A DNA stretch of 64,000 nt from Mycobacteroides saopaulense (GCF_001456355.1 NZ_CP010271.1:1178001-1242000), one strand, 5' to 3'. Positions 40,132 to 49,494 are shown, numbered from the stretch's first letter. Translations and numbers: made by a program. Notes: generated by a model from the letters alone, not told the origin.

Positions 40132-41226
40132 TTACAGCCAGCGGTTGCGCCGCAAGGTGCGGTACACGAAGGTGCAAGCGCTGACCATGACCAGCAGCAC
40201 CGCCGGGTAACCCCAGGGCTGGTGCAGTTCGGGCATGAAATCGAAGTTCATGCCGTAGATCCCGGCGATCATGGTGGGCACCGACACGATGGCGACCCAG
40301 GCACTGATCTTGCGCATATCAGTGTTCTGCTGCATCGCCACCTTGCCGACCGCGGCGTTGACCAGAGAGGTGAGCATCTCGTCGTAGCTTCCGATCTGGT
40401 CGGCGGCATGGGTCTGGTGATCCAGGACGTCGCGCAGATAGCGGCGGACTTCCTTGGCGATGAGGTCGTTGTGGTCCTGGGTCAGCTTGCTCAGCGCGAC
40501 CGAGAGCGGGCTGATCGCGCGGCGCAGTTCCACCACTTCGCGTTTGAGCATGTAGATGTGCTCGATGTCGGTGGCGGACCGTGGAGAGAACACGTTCTCC
40601 TCCATCGAGTCGATATCGTCCTCCACCAGATCGGAGACCTCGAGGTAGGAGTCGACGACACGGTCGGCGATCGCATGCATGACGGCGTAGGGGCCCAGCC
40701 GCATGTGGTCGGGGTCGGCGTCCATCTGTGCACGCACCTTCGCCAGGCCGCTGTGGTCGCCGTGGCGCACCGTCACCACGAAGTCGCCACCCACGAAGAT
40801 CATGATCTCGCCGGTCTCCACGATTTCGCGGGCGGTTGAAATTGATTCGTGTTCAACATAATTGACGGTCTTGAGCACCAGGAAGAGGGTGTCGTCATAG
40901 CGTTCGAGTTTCGGCCGGTTGTGTGCGTGCACCGCGTCTTCGACGGCCAGCCGGTGTAATCCGAACGGACCCGCGACGGCTTCCATCTGATGTTCGTCGG
41001 GTTCATGCAGGCCCACCCAGACGAATCCGCGATCCAGCGAGCGCACCTTCTCCAGCGCGGCGGTGGGGGTGTACTTGCCCGGCAGACGTACTCCGTCGAC
41101 GTAGACGCCGCAGTCCACGATGGCGCGGGCGAGGGGAACCGGGATGCGTTTGGCGTCGGTTTCCGGTTCACGGCCGCGGATGGGCGAACGCAACGACGAC
41201 GGATTGACCGACGGAAATCGCGCCAT
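40132..41226 (-). CDS. corA: CorA-type magnesium/cobalt transporter
   Basis: 364 aa. Long cytosolic N-terminal funnel (RSLDRGFVWVGLHEPDEHQMEAVAGPFGLHRLAVEDAVHAHNRPKLERYDDTLFLVLKTV), a stalk helix, and two C-terminal membrane helices with the selectivity motif YGMNF (GIYGMNFDFMPELHQPWGYPAVLLVMVSACTFVYRTLRRNRWL). Channel for Mg2+. ATG 41226 has GGGAG upstream; upstream in-frame codons are shadow of the MarC gene. Confidence 0.94.
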   Translation of the reverse strand: MARFPSVNPSSLRSPIRGREPETDAKRIPVPLARAIVDCGVYVDGVRLPGKYTPTAALEKVRSLDRGFVWVGLHEPDEHQMEAVAGPFGLHRLAVEDAVHAHNRPKLERYDDTLFLVLKTVNYVEHESISTAREIVETGEIMIFVGGDFVVTVRHGDHSGLAKVRAQMDADPDHMRLGPYAVMHAIADRVVDSYLEVSDLVEDDIDSMEENVFSPRSATDIEHIYMLKREVVELRRAISPLSVALSKLTQDHNDLIAKEVRRYLRDVLDHQTHAADQIGSYDEMLTSLVNAAVGKVAMQQNTDMRKISAWVAIVSVPTMIAGIYGMNFDFMPELHQPWGYPAVLLVMVSACTFVYRTLRRNRWL

Positions 41227-41319
41227 GATGTGGGCTCCCTGCTCGCAAACCAATTCTGCGGAACCGTGCTGCGCGATGGTAACCCGCGAACCTGAAGGAT
41301 CGCCTGGGACACTGATGTC

Positions 41320-41931
41320 GTGACATTCGATATCGCGGTGTTCACCTCGGTGTTCATCACTCTGGTGGTCATCATGGATCCGCCCGGTGCGGTACCGGTG
41401 TTTTTGTCGCTGACGGGACGGGCGCCGGCTTCCGAGCGTCATCGCGCCGCGTGGCAGGCCCCCGCGGTCTCGTTGACGGTCATCTCGATGTTCGCGATCG
41501 GTGGGCAGGCGATCCTGACGTACCTACATATAGGAGTGCCCGCGCTGCAGGGTGCCGGTGGCCTGCTGCTGCTCATCACCGGTCTGTCACTGCTGATGGG
41601 GGGTGCCACCAGCCAGAACGCCGACAGCGGTGTGAATGTGGCGCTCGTTCCGCTGGGCACGCCCCTCATGGCGGGGCCCGGCGCCATCGCGGCGACGATC
41701 ATCGCGGTCCGTCAGGCGCAGGGACAGGTGGGCACCTATCTGGCCATAGCCGCCGCGATCCTGTGTGTGCACCTGGTGCTGTATCTCACGCTGAGGTTCT
41801 CGACGGTGCTGATCAGGGTGTTGCGGGAGGGCGGAATCATGCTGCTGGCGCGCGTCGCGGGCCTGCTCCTGGCCGCGATCGCGGTGCAGATGATCGCCGA
41901 GTCGGTGCGCGGATTCGTGGCGGGCTCGTAA
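41320..41931 (+). CDS. MarC-family (UPF0056) integral membrane protein
   Basis: 203 aa, six hydrophobic segments. Family signatures: FITLVVIMDPPGAVPVFLSLTGRAPASER (near N-terminus), VPALQGAGGLLLLITGLSLLMGG and LVPLGTPLMAGPGAIAATIIAV. MarC proteins were once linked to antibiotic resistance; their function is unknown. GACACT 6 nt before GTG 41320 may be a weak leaderless -10. Confidence 0.85.
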   Translation: MTFDIAVFTSVFITLVVIMDPPGAVPVFLSLTGRAPASERHRAAWQAPAVSLTVISMFAIGGQAILTYLHIGVPALQGAGGLLLLITGLSLLMGGATSQNADSGVNVALVPLGTPLMAGPGAIAATIIAVRQAQGQVGTYLAIAAAILCVHLVLYLTLRFSTVLIRVLREGGIMLLARVAGLLLAAIAVQMIAESVRGFVAGS

Positions 41932-41982
41932 CGGGCTGCTCACAGTTCCTGAGTCGCCAGAAGTGACCTCCACGGGGGCCAG

Positions 41983-41988
41983 TAGTCT
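41983..41988 (+). promoter_or_regulatory. Putative leaderless -10 element of the malic enzyme gene
   Basis: TAGTCT lies 6 nt before GTG 41995. Confidence 0.5.
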
Positions 41989-41994
41989 CACGCT

Positions 41995-43158
41995 GTGACC
42001 GCATCCGACGTTGTCGTGACAGATGAAGAGATTTTCGAAGCACATATCGATGGGAAGCTGTCGGTAGAGCTCAAGTCGCCGCTGGATACCCAGCGCGCAC
42101 TCTCGATTGCCTACACCCCGGGTGTCGCACAGGTGTCGCGGGCCATCGCGGCCGACGCCAGCCTGGCTAAGAAGTACACCTGGGCGCATCGTCTGGTTGC
42201 GGTCGTGAGCGACGGCAGCGCCGTGCTCGGTCTCGGCGATATCGGTCCGTCGGCCTCGCTGCCCGTCATGGAGGGCAAGAGCGCGCTGTTCAAGACCTTC
42301 GCGGGCCTCAACTCCATCCCGATCGTGCTCGACACCAAGGATCCCGACGAGATCGTCGAGACGCTGATCCGTCTGCGTCCCACCTTCGGCGCGGTCAACC
42401 TGGAGGACATCTCCGCGCCGCGATGTTTCGAAATCGAGCGTCGCGTGATCGAGGCGCTGGACTGCCCGGTGATGCACGACGACCAGCATGGCACCGCCAT
42501 CGTGGTGCTGGCCGCGCTCATGGGTGCGTCGCGGGTACTGGGCCGCGACCAGAAGTCTCTCAAGGTGGTGATTTCCGGCGCGGGCGCGGCCGGTGTCGCC
42601 TGCGCCAACATCCTGCTGGCAGACGGCATCACCGATGTCACGGTGCTGGACTCCAAGGGCATCGTGCATTCCAGCCGCGATGACCTCAACGAGTTCAAGG
42701 CAGACCTTGCGGCGCGCACCAACCCGCGTGGCCTCACCGGCGGACAGGCCGAGGCGCTCGCGGGTGCCGATGTCTTCCTGGGCGTTTCGGCCGGAAAGGT
42801 CGACGAGTCGCTCATCGCGACCATGGCGGACGACAGCATTGTCTTCGCCTGCTCCAACCCCGATCCTGAGATCCACCCGCATATTGCGGCCAAGTACGCC
42901 GCGATCGTGGCGACCGGACGCAGCGATTTCCCGAATCAGATCAACAACGTGCTGGCCTTCCCCGGTGTGTTCCGTGGCGCGCTCGACGCTGAGGCGACCA
43001 GGATCACCGAGCGGATGAAAGTGGCGGCAGCCGAGGCGATCTTCTCGGTTGTCGAGCCCGATCTGGCCCCGAACAAGATCGTGCCCAGCCCGCTGGATCC
43101 ACGCGTCGGACCCGCGGTGGCGGCGGCTGTTCAAGCTGTCGCGCACGAGAGCGACTGA
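41995..43158 (+). CDS. NAD(P)-dependent malic enzyme
   Basis: 387 aa. Oxidatively decarboxylates malate to pyruvate. The short bacterial malic fold is clear: SPLDTQRALSIAYTPGVAQVSRAI (catalytic Tyr region), GLGDIGPSASLPVMEGKSALFKTFAGLNSIPIVLDTKD, NLEDISAPRCFEIERR (metal Glu/Asp), VMHDDQHGTAIVVLAAL (metal Asp), VVISGAGAAGVACANILLADG (dinucleotide fold), FACSNPDPEIHP and PNQINNVLAFPGVFRGALDA. In M. tuberculosis the mdh malate dehydrogenase occupies this position; here the gene is malic enzyme. lpqZ follows 6 bp on. Confidence 0.93.
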   Translation: MTASDVVVTDEEIFEAHIDGKLSVELKSPLDTQRALSIAYTPGVAQVSRAIAADASLAKKYTWAHRLVAVVSDGSAVLGLGDIGPSASLPVMEGKSALFKTFAGLNSIPIVLDTKDPDEIVETLIRLRPTFGAVNLEDISAPRCFEIERRVIEALDCPVMHDDQHGTAIVVLAALMGASRVLGRDQKSLKVVISGAGAAGVACANILLADGITDVTVLDSKGIVHSSRDDLNEFKADLAARTNPRGLTGGQAEALAGADVFLGVSAGKVDESLIATMADDSIVFACSNPDPEIHPHIAAKYAAIVATGRSDFPNQINNVLAFPGVFRGALDAEATRITERMKVAAAEAIFSVVEPDLAPNKIVPSPLDPRVGPAVAAAVQAVAHESD

Positions 43159-43164
43159 TCCCGT

Positions 43165-44025
43165 TTGATTTTTCGTGCGTGGGCGGTGGGGCTGCTGATC
43201 GCAGTGGCCATGCTGGCTGGTTGTTCGGAGAATGGCGGCCCCGCGCCGTATTTGACGGTGGTCACCACGAAGGAACCGCAGTACCGAGTGCTCGCGCGCA
43301 TCTACGCGGCGGTGGTGAGGGCGACCGGTATCGACACCAAGGTGCGTGAGAGTGCCGACCCGGTAGCAGAATTGGATACCGGTATCGCGAGCGTCGCGCC
43401 GGGATTCACGGGAAGGTTGTTGCGACAGTTCGCCCCGCAGCAGCGGGCCAGCGGAGACGAGGAAGTCACGTATAAGGCCATGATCGCCGCGCTGCCCGCA
43501 GGCGTCGCGGCCGCCGACTACGGGACGGCAGAGGATCGTCCGGCCATTGCGGTTCCGTCCGGAACGACGAGTGTCTCGGCCAAACCCACGCTTGCCGGGT
43601 TAGCGCGGCATTGCGATGAACTGGCGCGTGCCGGGCAGGTGGGGCCGGGGCCCGTTCCCGTCGCGCGCATAGGTTCTTGCTCGACGGGTAATCCGCGTCA
43701 ATTTCCCAGTACCGGTGAACTTTTCGCGGCGCTCAAGCGCGCAGAGGTGGCAGTGGCCTGGACGTCCACCGCCAGCCCGGCCCTTCCGGCCGATGGGGTC
43801 ACCTTGGTGGACGACGAAAAAAGCTGGCTGCCGGCCAACAACGTCGTTCCGCTGTACCGGCGCAATGAACTGTCCGAACCGCAGGTTTTGTCGCTCAATA
43901 AGGTGGCCGGCGAGCTGACCACCGGTGACCTGGCGGCGATGACCCGCGAAGTATCCGGTGGCGCGGATCCACAGCGAGTAGTGGACACCTGGCTTAACGA
44001 TCATCAGATTCTGCTGCGCGGCTGA
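43165..44025 (+). CDS. lpqZ: Lipoprotein LpqZ, putative substrate-binding protein (OpuAC/OsmX-like)
   Basis: 286 aa. Start is TTG 43165, giving the signal IFRAWAVGLLIAVAMLAGC with lipobox LAGC. The body (YLTVVTTKEPQYRVLARIYAAVVRATGIDTKVRESADPVAELDTGIASVAPGFTGRLLRQFAP) fits glycine-betaine/osmoprotectant binding proteins that lack their own transporter genes nearby, as M. tuberculosis LpqZ (Rv1244, 286 aa). The ligand is unknown. Likely co-transcribed with the malic enzyme gene. Confidence 0.85.
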   Translation: MIFRAWAVGLLIAVAMLAGCSENGGPAPYLTVVTTKEPQYRVLARIYAAVVRATGIDTKVRESADPVAELDTGIASVAPGFTGRLLRQFAPQQRASGDEEVTYKAMIAALPAGVAAADYGTAEDRPAIAVPSGTTSVSAKPTLAGLARHCDELARAGQVGPGPVPVARIGSCSTGNPRQFPSTGELFAALKRAEVAVAWTSTASPALPADGVTLVDDEKSWLPANNVVPLYRRNELSEPQVLSLNKVAGELTTGDLAAMTREVSGGADPQRVVDTWLNDHQILLRG

Positions 44026-44113
44026 CCCAAGCTCGCTGACCTGGGGTGACGCCGTCGGCAATCAGATTGTGACTTGACCCGATTATTTGACACGTGGTAC
44101 CTAAATGTTCATT

Positions 44114-45385
44114 ATGGCGATCCCTCTGGGCCCCAATGTTGCGGCCACAGCACCTGCACGCGGCGATGAGTTCTATTCGGGGGATCAGCCCGGGTTGCGG
44201 CTGCCCAACGGAGTAGAGGGGTGGGCGCGCCCCGAGCTCTCCTCCGTCGTCCGAACCTTCGACTGGATGTTCACCAAGTATCGGCTCGGTGGCGGTGGGC
44301 TCTGCGTCTACGTGGACGGTGAACCCGCCCTGGACATCTGGGCCGGTGCGGCCGCTGCCGGGCAGGGCTGGACACGCGATACCGGCGCGCTGGTGTTTTC
44401 GGCGTCCAAGGGTGTGGCCGCCACGGTCATTCATCGCCTGGTAGACCGCGGACTGCTTGCCTATGACGCTCCGGTGGCGCGCTACTGGCCGGAGTTCGGG
44501 GCCAACGGCAAGTCGTCGATCACGGTCCGCCAGGTTCTCGATCACCGCGCGGGTCTTTCCCGACTGGACGGGATCGCTTACCACGCAGAGGAAATCGCCG
44601 ATCACGAGTTGATGGAGCAGCGCCTGGCCGCGGCCCCCGTCGACAAGTTCTACGGTAAGCGTGCCTATCACGCACTTACCTTCGGGTGGCTGCTCGCGGG
44701 GCTGGCCCGTGCGGTCACCGGGAAGGACATGCGCGAGCTGTTCCAGACCGAGATCGCCGAGCCGCTGGGGGTTGACGGGATTCACCTGGGCCGCCCACCG
44801 CGCACCTCGTCGACCAAGGCCGCCTCGATGTATCCCTTCCTGGACCCGGTGGCGAACCGGCCTGTGGTGGGGCGGGTACTGCCGACGGTCATCCGTGCCA
44901 TCGACCGCATTCCCGGTTTCGAGGGCGCCATCGCCACGATGTACGAGCCGGGAATGGAGCGGATTCTCGCCGACGACGGAACGCTGAATTCGGCCTTGTA
45001 CGACATGCAGGCCCCGGCTGCCAATGCGGTGGCGACAGCGCCCGCGCTGGCCAAGATGTACGCCGCCCTGGCCGGTGGTGGCAGTGTTGACGGTCGCGAG
45101 TTCCTCTCGCCGGAAATTGTTGCCGGGCTTGGCCGTAAGACCAATCTGACCATCGACCGGACCATCTTGTTCCCCATGGGCATGCACTTGGGCTACATGT
45201 CGCTTCCCATGAACGGATTCCGCGGCGGGTTCGGCCACATCGGCCTTGGCGGCTCGATGGGGTGGGCCGACCCCAAGCGCAAGATTGCCGTCGGCTTCGC
45301 ACACAACCGGCTTCCGCTGACCATGGCCCTTGACCAGATCTCCTTCGCATTCTTGTGGCCTCAGATCGTCAAGGCGGTCGGCTAA
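44114..45385 (+). CDS. Class C beta-lactamase-like serine hydrolase / family VIII esterase, copy 1
   Basis: 423 aa from ATG 44114. SxxK nucleophile SASK at ~96-99 (LVFSASKGVAATVIHRLVDRGLLAYDAPVARYWPEFG), Tyr motif YHALTFGWLLAGLARAVTGKDMRELFQTEIAEPLGVDGIHLG, and a C-terminal GHIGLGGSMGWADPKRKIAVGFAHNRL that takes the place of the KTG box (HIG). No signal peptide. Likely an esterase rather than a beta-lactamase. ATG 44105 is in frame, but the DNA aligned with the paralogue shares only the second ATG. Tandem with copy 2, 111 bp downstream. Confidence 0.87.
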   Translation: MAIPLGPNVAATAPARGDEFYSGDQPGLRLPNGVEGWARPELSSVVRTFDWMFTKYRLGGGGLCVYVDGEPALDIWAGAAAAGQGWTRDTGALVFSASKGVAATVIHRLVDRGLLAYDAPVARYWPEFGANGKSSITVRQVLDHRAGLSRLDGIAYHAEEIADHELMEQRLAAAPVDKFYGKRAYHALTFGWLLAGLARAVTGKDMRELFQTEIAEPLGVDGIHLGRPPRTSSTKAASMYPFLDPVANRPVVGRVLPTVIRAIDRIPGFEGAIATMYEPGMERILADDGTLNSALYDMQAPAANAVATAPALAKMYAALAGGGSVDGREFLSPEIVAGLGRKTNLTIDRTILFPMGMHLGYMSLPMNGFRGGFGHIGLGGSMGWADPKRKIAVGFAHNRLPLTMALDQISFAFLWPQIVKAVG

Positions 45386-45470
45386 AGCGCCGGGGTCGTG
45401 AAGCGCCCCCAATCGGTGCGCCCCGATTGGGTATCTGTCCGACATCTCACCGTCGCCCTTGCCTAGATGT

Positions 45471-45487
45471 TGAGTACCTGGTACTCA
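45471..45487. promoter_or_regulatory. 17-bp perfect palindrome before hydrolase copy 2
   Basis: TGAGTACCTGGTACTCA, 8-bp arms around one T, ends 9 nt before ATG 45497. A related TGGTACC lies at the same place before copy 1 (44096-44102). Probably a regulator site. Confidence 0.6.
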
Positions 45488-45496
45488 CTGTTACTT

Positions 45497-46777
45497 ATGG
45501 CACAACCTCACGGCCTCGACGACGCGGCTACGGAACCATCGCGACCTGCATCCATTCCCCTGGCTTATCCGCCGCTGGAACGCGGCATGGAGCTGCCGCC
45601 GGGGGTGAACGGTTGGGCGCGCCCCGAGTTCCGAGGGGTGGTCCGTGTCTTCTCGTTCGCCTTCACCCGGTATCGCGTCGGCGGCGGCGCCATCTGCGTG
45701 TACGTGGACGGCGAGCCCGTGCTGGATCTGTGGGCAGGGTTGGCGCAGAAGGGCGAGCAGTGGACGCGTGATACCGCTCCGGTGATCTTCTCGGCGTCCA
45801 AGGGCGTGACCGCGACGATCATCCACCGGCTGGTGGACCGCGGGCTGTTGGAGTACCGCGCGCCGGTCTCTCGTTACTGGCCGGAGTTCGCCGCCAACGG
45901 CAAGGAAGCGATCACGGTCGACGAGGTCCTCTCGCATACGGCCGGTCTGTCGCGGCTGACGGGGATCGCGCACAACTACGAGGAGATGTTCGATCCGGAT
46001 CTGATGGCCGACAGGTTGGCCGCGGCCCCGGTGGACCGCTACTTTGGCCGGCCGGCGTACCACGCGCTGTCGATCGGCTGGCTGATGGGACGGCTGGCCA
46101 AGGTGGTCACCGGTAAGGATTTGGAAGAGCTGTACCGTACCGAGCTGGCCGAGCCGCTGGGTGTCGACGGCATCTACATGGGACGCCCGCCTGTCGGCGC
46201 TCCGTCGCAATCTGCCGCGCTCACACCATATTTGGACCGGGTCGCACGGTCTGGGTTCATCCGTCGCACGGCCCCTCCGGTGATGGGTGTGCTCGACAAG
46301 ATGCCGGGCGCCAAGGGTGCCGCCTCGACGCTGTACCAGCCGGGTGCTGAAATGCTGCTCGCCGACGACGGGCACGCCAGCGCGCCCGTGATGGATTTGC
46401 GTTGCGGGGCAGGCAGCGCTTGCTGCACCGCGCCTGCGTTGGCCAAGCTCTATTCCGCGCTCGCGGGTGACGGCAGCGTGGACGGTGTGCGGCTGCTGTC
46501 ACCGGAGATCACCCGTGGACTGGGTCGCAAGAACAGCTATCAGATCGACCACACGCTCGGGCTACCGATGGGCTGGCACCGGGGGTATCACTCGTTGACG
46601 GTCCCCGTGATCGGTGGCGGCTTCGGGCACATCGGCGCCGGCGGATCCTTCGGATGGGCCGACCAGAAACGCAGGATCTCGGTGGCGATCGTGCACAACC
46701 GGCTTCCCAGCACGATGGTGTTCGATCAAACCGTCATCGGTACCTTCTTGCCGTCGATCATTCGCGCCGCGCGGTAG
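45497..46777 (+). CDS. Class C beta-lactamase-like serine hydrolase / family VIII esterase, copy 2
   Basis: 426 aa from ATG 45497. SASK nucleophile at ~99-102 (VIFSASKGVTATIIHRLVDRGLLEYRAPVSRYWPEFAANGK), Tyr motif YHALSIGWLMGRLAKVVTGKDLEELYRTELAEPLGVDGIYMGRPP and GHIGAGGSFGWADQKRRISVAIVHNRLPSTMVF. More than half the residues match copy 1, including long identical blocks, so the pair arose by tandem duplication. The N-terminal ~30 residues differ. A second in-frame ATG 90 bases on could serve if the promoter overlaps the first. Substrate unknown. Confidence 0.87.
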   Translation: MAQPHGLDDAATEPSRPASIPLAYPPLERGMELPPGVNGWARPEFRGVVRVFSFAFTRYRVGGGAICVYVDGEPVLDLWAGLAQKGEQWTRDTAPVIFSASKGVTATIIHRLVDRGLLEYRAPVSRYWPEFAANGKEAITVDEVLSHTAGLSRLTGIAHNYEEMFDPDLMADRLAAAPVDRYFGRPAYHALSIGWLMGRLAKVVTGKDLEELYRTELAEPLGVDGIYMGRPPVGAPSQSAALTPYLDRVARSGFIRRTAPPVMGVLDKMPGAKGAASTLYQPGAEMLLADDGHASAPVMDLRCGAGSACCTAPALAKLYSALAGDGSVDGVRLLSPEITRGLGRKNSYQIDHTLGLPMGWHRGYHSLTVPVIGGGFGHIGAGGSFGWADQKRRISVAIVHNRLPSTMVFDQTVIGTFLPSIIRAAR

Positions 46778-46803
46778 TACGGCGCGCATGATCGATGCCG
46801 GGG

Positions 46804-47637
46804 TTACTTCCCCGGGCGGGGCAGGATGAAGCGGGTGACCAGCGAGAAGATGTCCTGGTAGCGGGCGCCGGTCAGTCGAACGATGACGTCCAGGATCTTG
46901 GCGTCGGGACCGACCAGCACGCGCGGCTTCTTCTTGCGCACCGCGGTGAGGATGATGCGGGCGGCAGCCTCCGGGCTGGTGTTCGCCAGGTACTTGTCGA
47001 ACATCGCGGCCATCGCCTGCTGGTCGTAGCCCTCGGCGGTGGTGGAGTTGCGTGCGATGGCGGTTTTGATGCCGCCGGGGTGCACGCAGGTGACCGCGAC
47101 CGGCTTCTTGCCGATGATCATTTCCTGGCGCAGCGATTCGGTGAAGCCGCGTACCGCGAACTTGGCGGAGTTGTAAGCACTTTGGCCGGGCATGGAGAGC
47201 ACGCCGAACAGGCTGGACACGTTGACGACGTGGCCGTCGCCGGAGGCGATCAGATGCGGCAGGAAGGCTTTGGTGCCGTTGACGACGCCCCAGAAGTCGA
47301 CTTCGATGATGCGCTCGATGTCTTTGAACTGGCTTTCCTCTACCTCGCCCTGGTAGGCGATGCCGGCGTTGTTGTAGATCTGGTTGACCTTGCCGAAGTG
47401 CTCCTTGATGGAGTCGGCGTAGAGCAGGAAGGCTTCGCGCTCAACAACATTGAGGCGATCGGAGCGAACCTCGGCGCCCAGCGCCTTTACCTGGCGCTCG
47501 GTTTCTGCCAGCCCCTCGGCATCCACGTCGCTGATGGCGACCTTGGCGCCCGAACGCGCCAGTTCGACGGCCAGTGCGCGTCCGATACCCGAACCCGCGC
47601 CGGTCACCACGGCGACCTTGCCGCTGAAGCCTTCCAT
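46804..47637 (-). CDS. Classical short-chain dehydrogenase/reductase, copy A
   Basis: 277 aa. Cofactor motif VTGAGSGIGRAL (~11-22), NNAGIA, catalytic Ser in VVNVSSLFG and YNSAK (YxxxK). Asp in ISDVDAEG suggests NAD over NADP. C-terminal KKKPRVLVGPDAKILDVIVRLTGARYQDIFSLVTRFILP is shared by Rv1245c-type enzymes. AGGAG 7 nt before ATG 47637. It lies 45 bp downstream of a near-twin SDR and is read with it. Confidence 0.9.
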   Translation of the reverse strand: MEGFSGKVAVVTGAGSGIGRALAVELARSGAKVAISDVDAEGLAETERQVKALGAEVRSDRLNVVEREAFLLYADSIKEHFGKVNQIYNNAGIAYQGEVEESQFKDIERIIEVDFWGVVNGTKAFLPHLIASGDGHVVNVSSLFGVLSMPGQSAYNSAKFAVRGFTESLRQEMIIGKKPVAVTCVHPGGIKTAIARNSTTAEGYDQQAMAAMFDKYLANTSPEAAARIILTAVRKKKPRVLVGPDAKILDVIVRLTGARYQDIFSLVTRFILPRPGK

Positions 47638-47682
47638 AAGTGTCTCCTTGTTAGACGACTGTCAAATAGTCAGAGTAGTGGG

Positions 47683-48513
47683 TCAGTGGGAACGTTTGGG
47701 CATCAGGAACCGCTCGCCCAGCACGAACAGATCCTGGTACCGCGCACCCGTCAGCCGGACCAAGACGTCGATCACCTTCGCATCCGGCCCGACGAGCACG
47801 CGGGGCTTCTTCTTGCGCACGGCGGTGAGAATGATCCGTGCGGCGGCCTGGGGGCTGGTGCGCGCGAGCAGGTCGAACAACTTCGCGAACTCGGCGTGGT
47901 CATAGCCCTCGGCCATGGTGGCGTTGCGGGCCACATTGGTCTTGATGCCGCCGGGGTGCACGCAGGTGACGGCGACGGGCAACTTGGCGACGATCATCTC
48001 CTGCCGCAGCGACTCGGTGAAGCCGCGCACCGCGAATTTCGCTGCGTTGTAGGCACTCTGGCCCGGGCACGCCATCACTCCGAATATGGACGAGACGTTG
48101 ACGACGTGGCCGTCGCCGGAGGCGATGAGGTGCGGCAGGAAGGCTTTGGTGCCGTTGACGACGCCCCAGAAGTCGACGTCGATGATGCGCTCGATGTCCT
48201 TGAACTGACTCGCTTCGACGTCGCCGTGGAAGTCGATGCCCGCGTTGTTGTAGATCTGGTTGACCTTGCCGAAATGTTCTTTGACGACATCGGCGTAGAG
48301 CAGGAAAGCCTCGCGTTCGGCGACATTGAGGCGGTCCGAGCGTACGTCGGCACCGAGAGCCTTGATCTGGCGTTCGGTCTCGGCCAGGCCCTCGTTGTCG
48401 ATGTCGCTGATGGCGACCTTGGCGCCCGAACGCGCCAGTTCGACGGCCAGTGCACGGCCGATTCCCGAACCGGCACCGGTGACCACGGCGACCTTGCCGC
48501 TGAAACCCTCCAT
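47683..48513 (-). CDS. Classical short-chain dehydrogenase/reductase, copy B
   Basis: 276 aa. VTGAGSGIGRAL, ISDIDNEGL, NNAGIDFHG, VVNVSSIFG and YNAAK as in copy A; the first ~50 residues are nearly identical and most of the rest matches. Differences cluster in the substrate loop (residues ~190-220: KTNVARNATMAEGYDHAEFAKLFDLLART). AGGAG 6 nt before ATG 48513. M. tuberculosis has one gene (Rv1245c) here, so this pair is a lineage duplication (inference). Confidence 0.9.
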   Translation of the reverse strand: MEGFSGKVAVVTGAGSGIGRALAVELARSGAKVAISDIDNEGLAETERQIKALGADVRSDRLNVAEREAFLLYADVVKEHFGKVNQIYNNAGIDFHGDVEASQFKDIERIIDVDFWGVVNGTKAFLPHLIASGDGHVVNVSSIFGVMACPGQSAYNAAKFAVRGFTESLRQEMIVAKLPVAVTCVHPGGIKTNVARNATMAEGYDHAEFAKLFDLLARTSPQAAARIILTAVRKKKPRVLVGPDAKVIDVLVRLTGARYQDLFVLGERFLMPKRSH

Positions 48514-48610
48514 GGGGCACTCCTGACAGATTTACGTTGCGAGGCGGACGTCAATCAGTGAGGGTAATGGATGGCCGAACGGCTTGGTCAGGCTGCCGGG
48601 CAGGTAGTAG

Positions 48611-49252
48611 TCAGGTCTTGAGGCCCACACAGATCCAGTCGACGGAGACCAGCGGTGGTGTGACAGGGCGGGCCACCGGGCGGTGCACCACGACGTCAAA
48701 ACCGGCACCCGCGAACAGCCGCTCCATTTCGCCCGCCGTCGGGAAATGCGCCGGGCCGCGTTCCCCGGTTCTGTTGCGCATCCAGCGGCGCTCCTTCGGG
48801 CAGATCGTGGCGACCGAGGCCATGCCGCCCGGGGCCAGCACGCGGTGGAACTCCGACAGCGCGGCGGGCTGATCGAAGAAGTGGAACGCGGAGGTGGTCA
48901 CCACGGCGTCGAGGGCGCCATCCGCGAATGGGAGCTGCTCCGCGGGTGCCTTCTGCCACTGCACGTCGGCAGAGCGGGCCCGTGCCTTGGCAAGCATGCC
49001 ATCGGACATGTCCACGCCGAAGACGGTCGCCGACGGCAGTTCACTCTGGATCCGTGATGCCAATATTCCGGTGCCACAAGCGATATCGGCGATGCGACGG
49101 GCGTCGTGCTCGCGCAACTGCCTGATGGTGTCCGTTTGTGCCGGGCTATAGATGTGACGCTGCACGAGCGGGAAGTTGTACACCCGCGACATCAGGGTCC
49201 AGTACCGGGTGACCAGCTCGTTGAATGAACGCCGTGGGGCGATGGCCGTCAT
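48611..49252 (-). CDS. Class I SAM-dependent methyltransferase (Methyltransf_11)
   Basis: 213 aa. Motif I IADIACGTGILASRIQ, acidic VFGVDMSDGMLAKARAR, LDAVVTTSAFHFFDQPAALSEFHRVLAPGGMASVATI, the ubiquinone/menaquinone-like arrangement. The acceptor is unknown. ATG 49252 or the GTG one codon earlier; no good ribosome site. Transcribed in the direction of the SDR pair, 97 bp upstream of it. Confidence 0.82.
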   Translation of the reverse strand: MTAIAPRRSFNELVTRYWTLMSRVYNFPLVQRHIYSPAQTDTIRQLREHDARRIADIACGTGILASRIQSELPSATVFGVDMSDGMLAKARARSADVQWQKAPAEQLPFADGALDAVVTTSAFHFFDQPAALSEFHRVLAPGGMASVATICPKERRWMRNRTGERGPAHFPTAGEMERLFAGAGFDVVVHRPVARPVTPPLVSVDWICVGLKT

Positions 49253-49494
49253 CACTGAAATGTAGGAGGGGGTCTAGCCAGAAGTGTGTGACTCCGGGCG
49301 AACTTGGTGGATGACACGAGGCTCAGGGGTGAAAGCTATGACCGGTCCCAATAACCCCGGGCGTCCTGCGATGAACCTTCGAGCAAACCTCCGAACTCGT
49401 GTGCGGGCCGGTAGGGTGCGCAGTGGCCTCACGGATGTCATCCGTGGGGATACGGGTATTCCACGACGCGGTGGGAGAGGGTTGGAGTCCGCTG

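Noticed and set aside
46795..48561. 588-codon open frame antisense to both SDR genes
   Set aside because: Its two halves repeat only because the SDR genes are duplicated; no start signal or family similarity.
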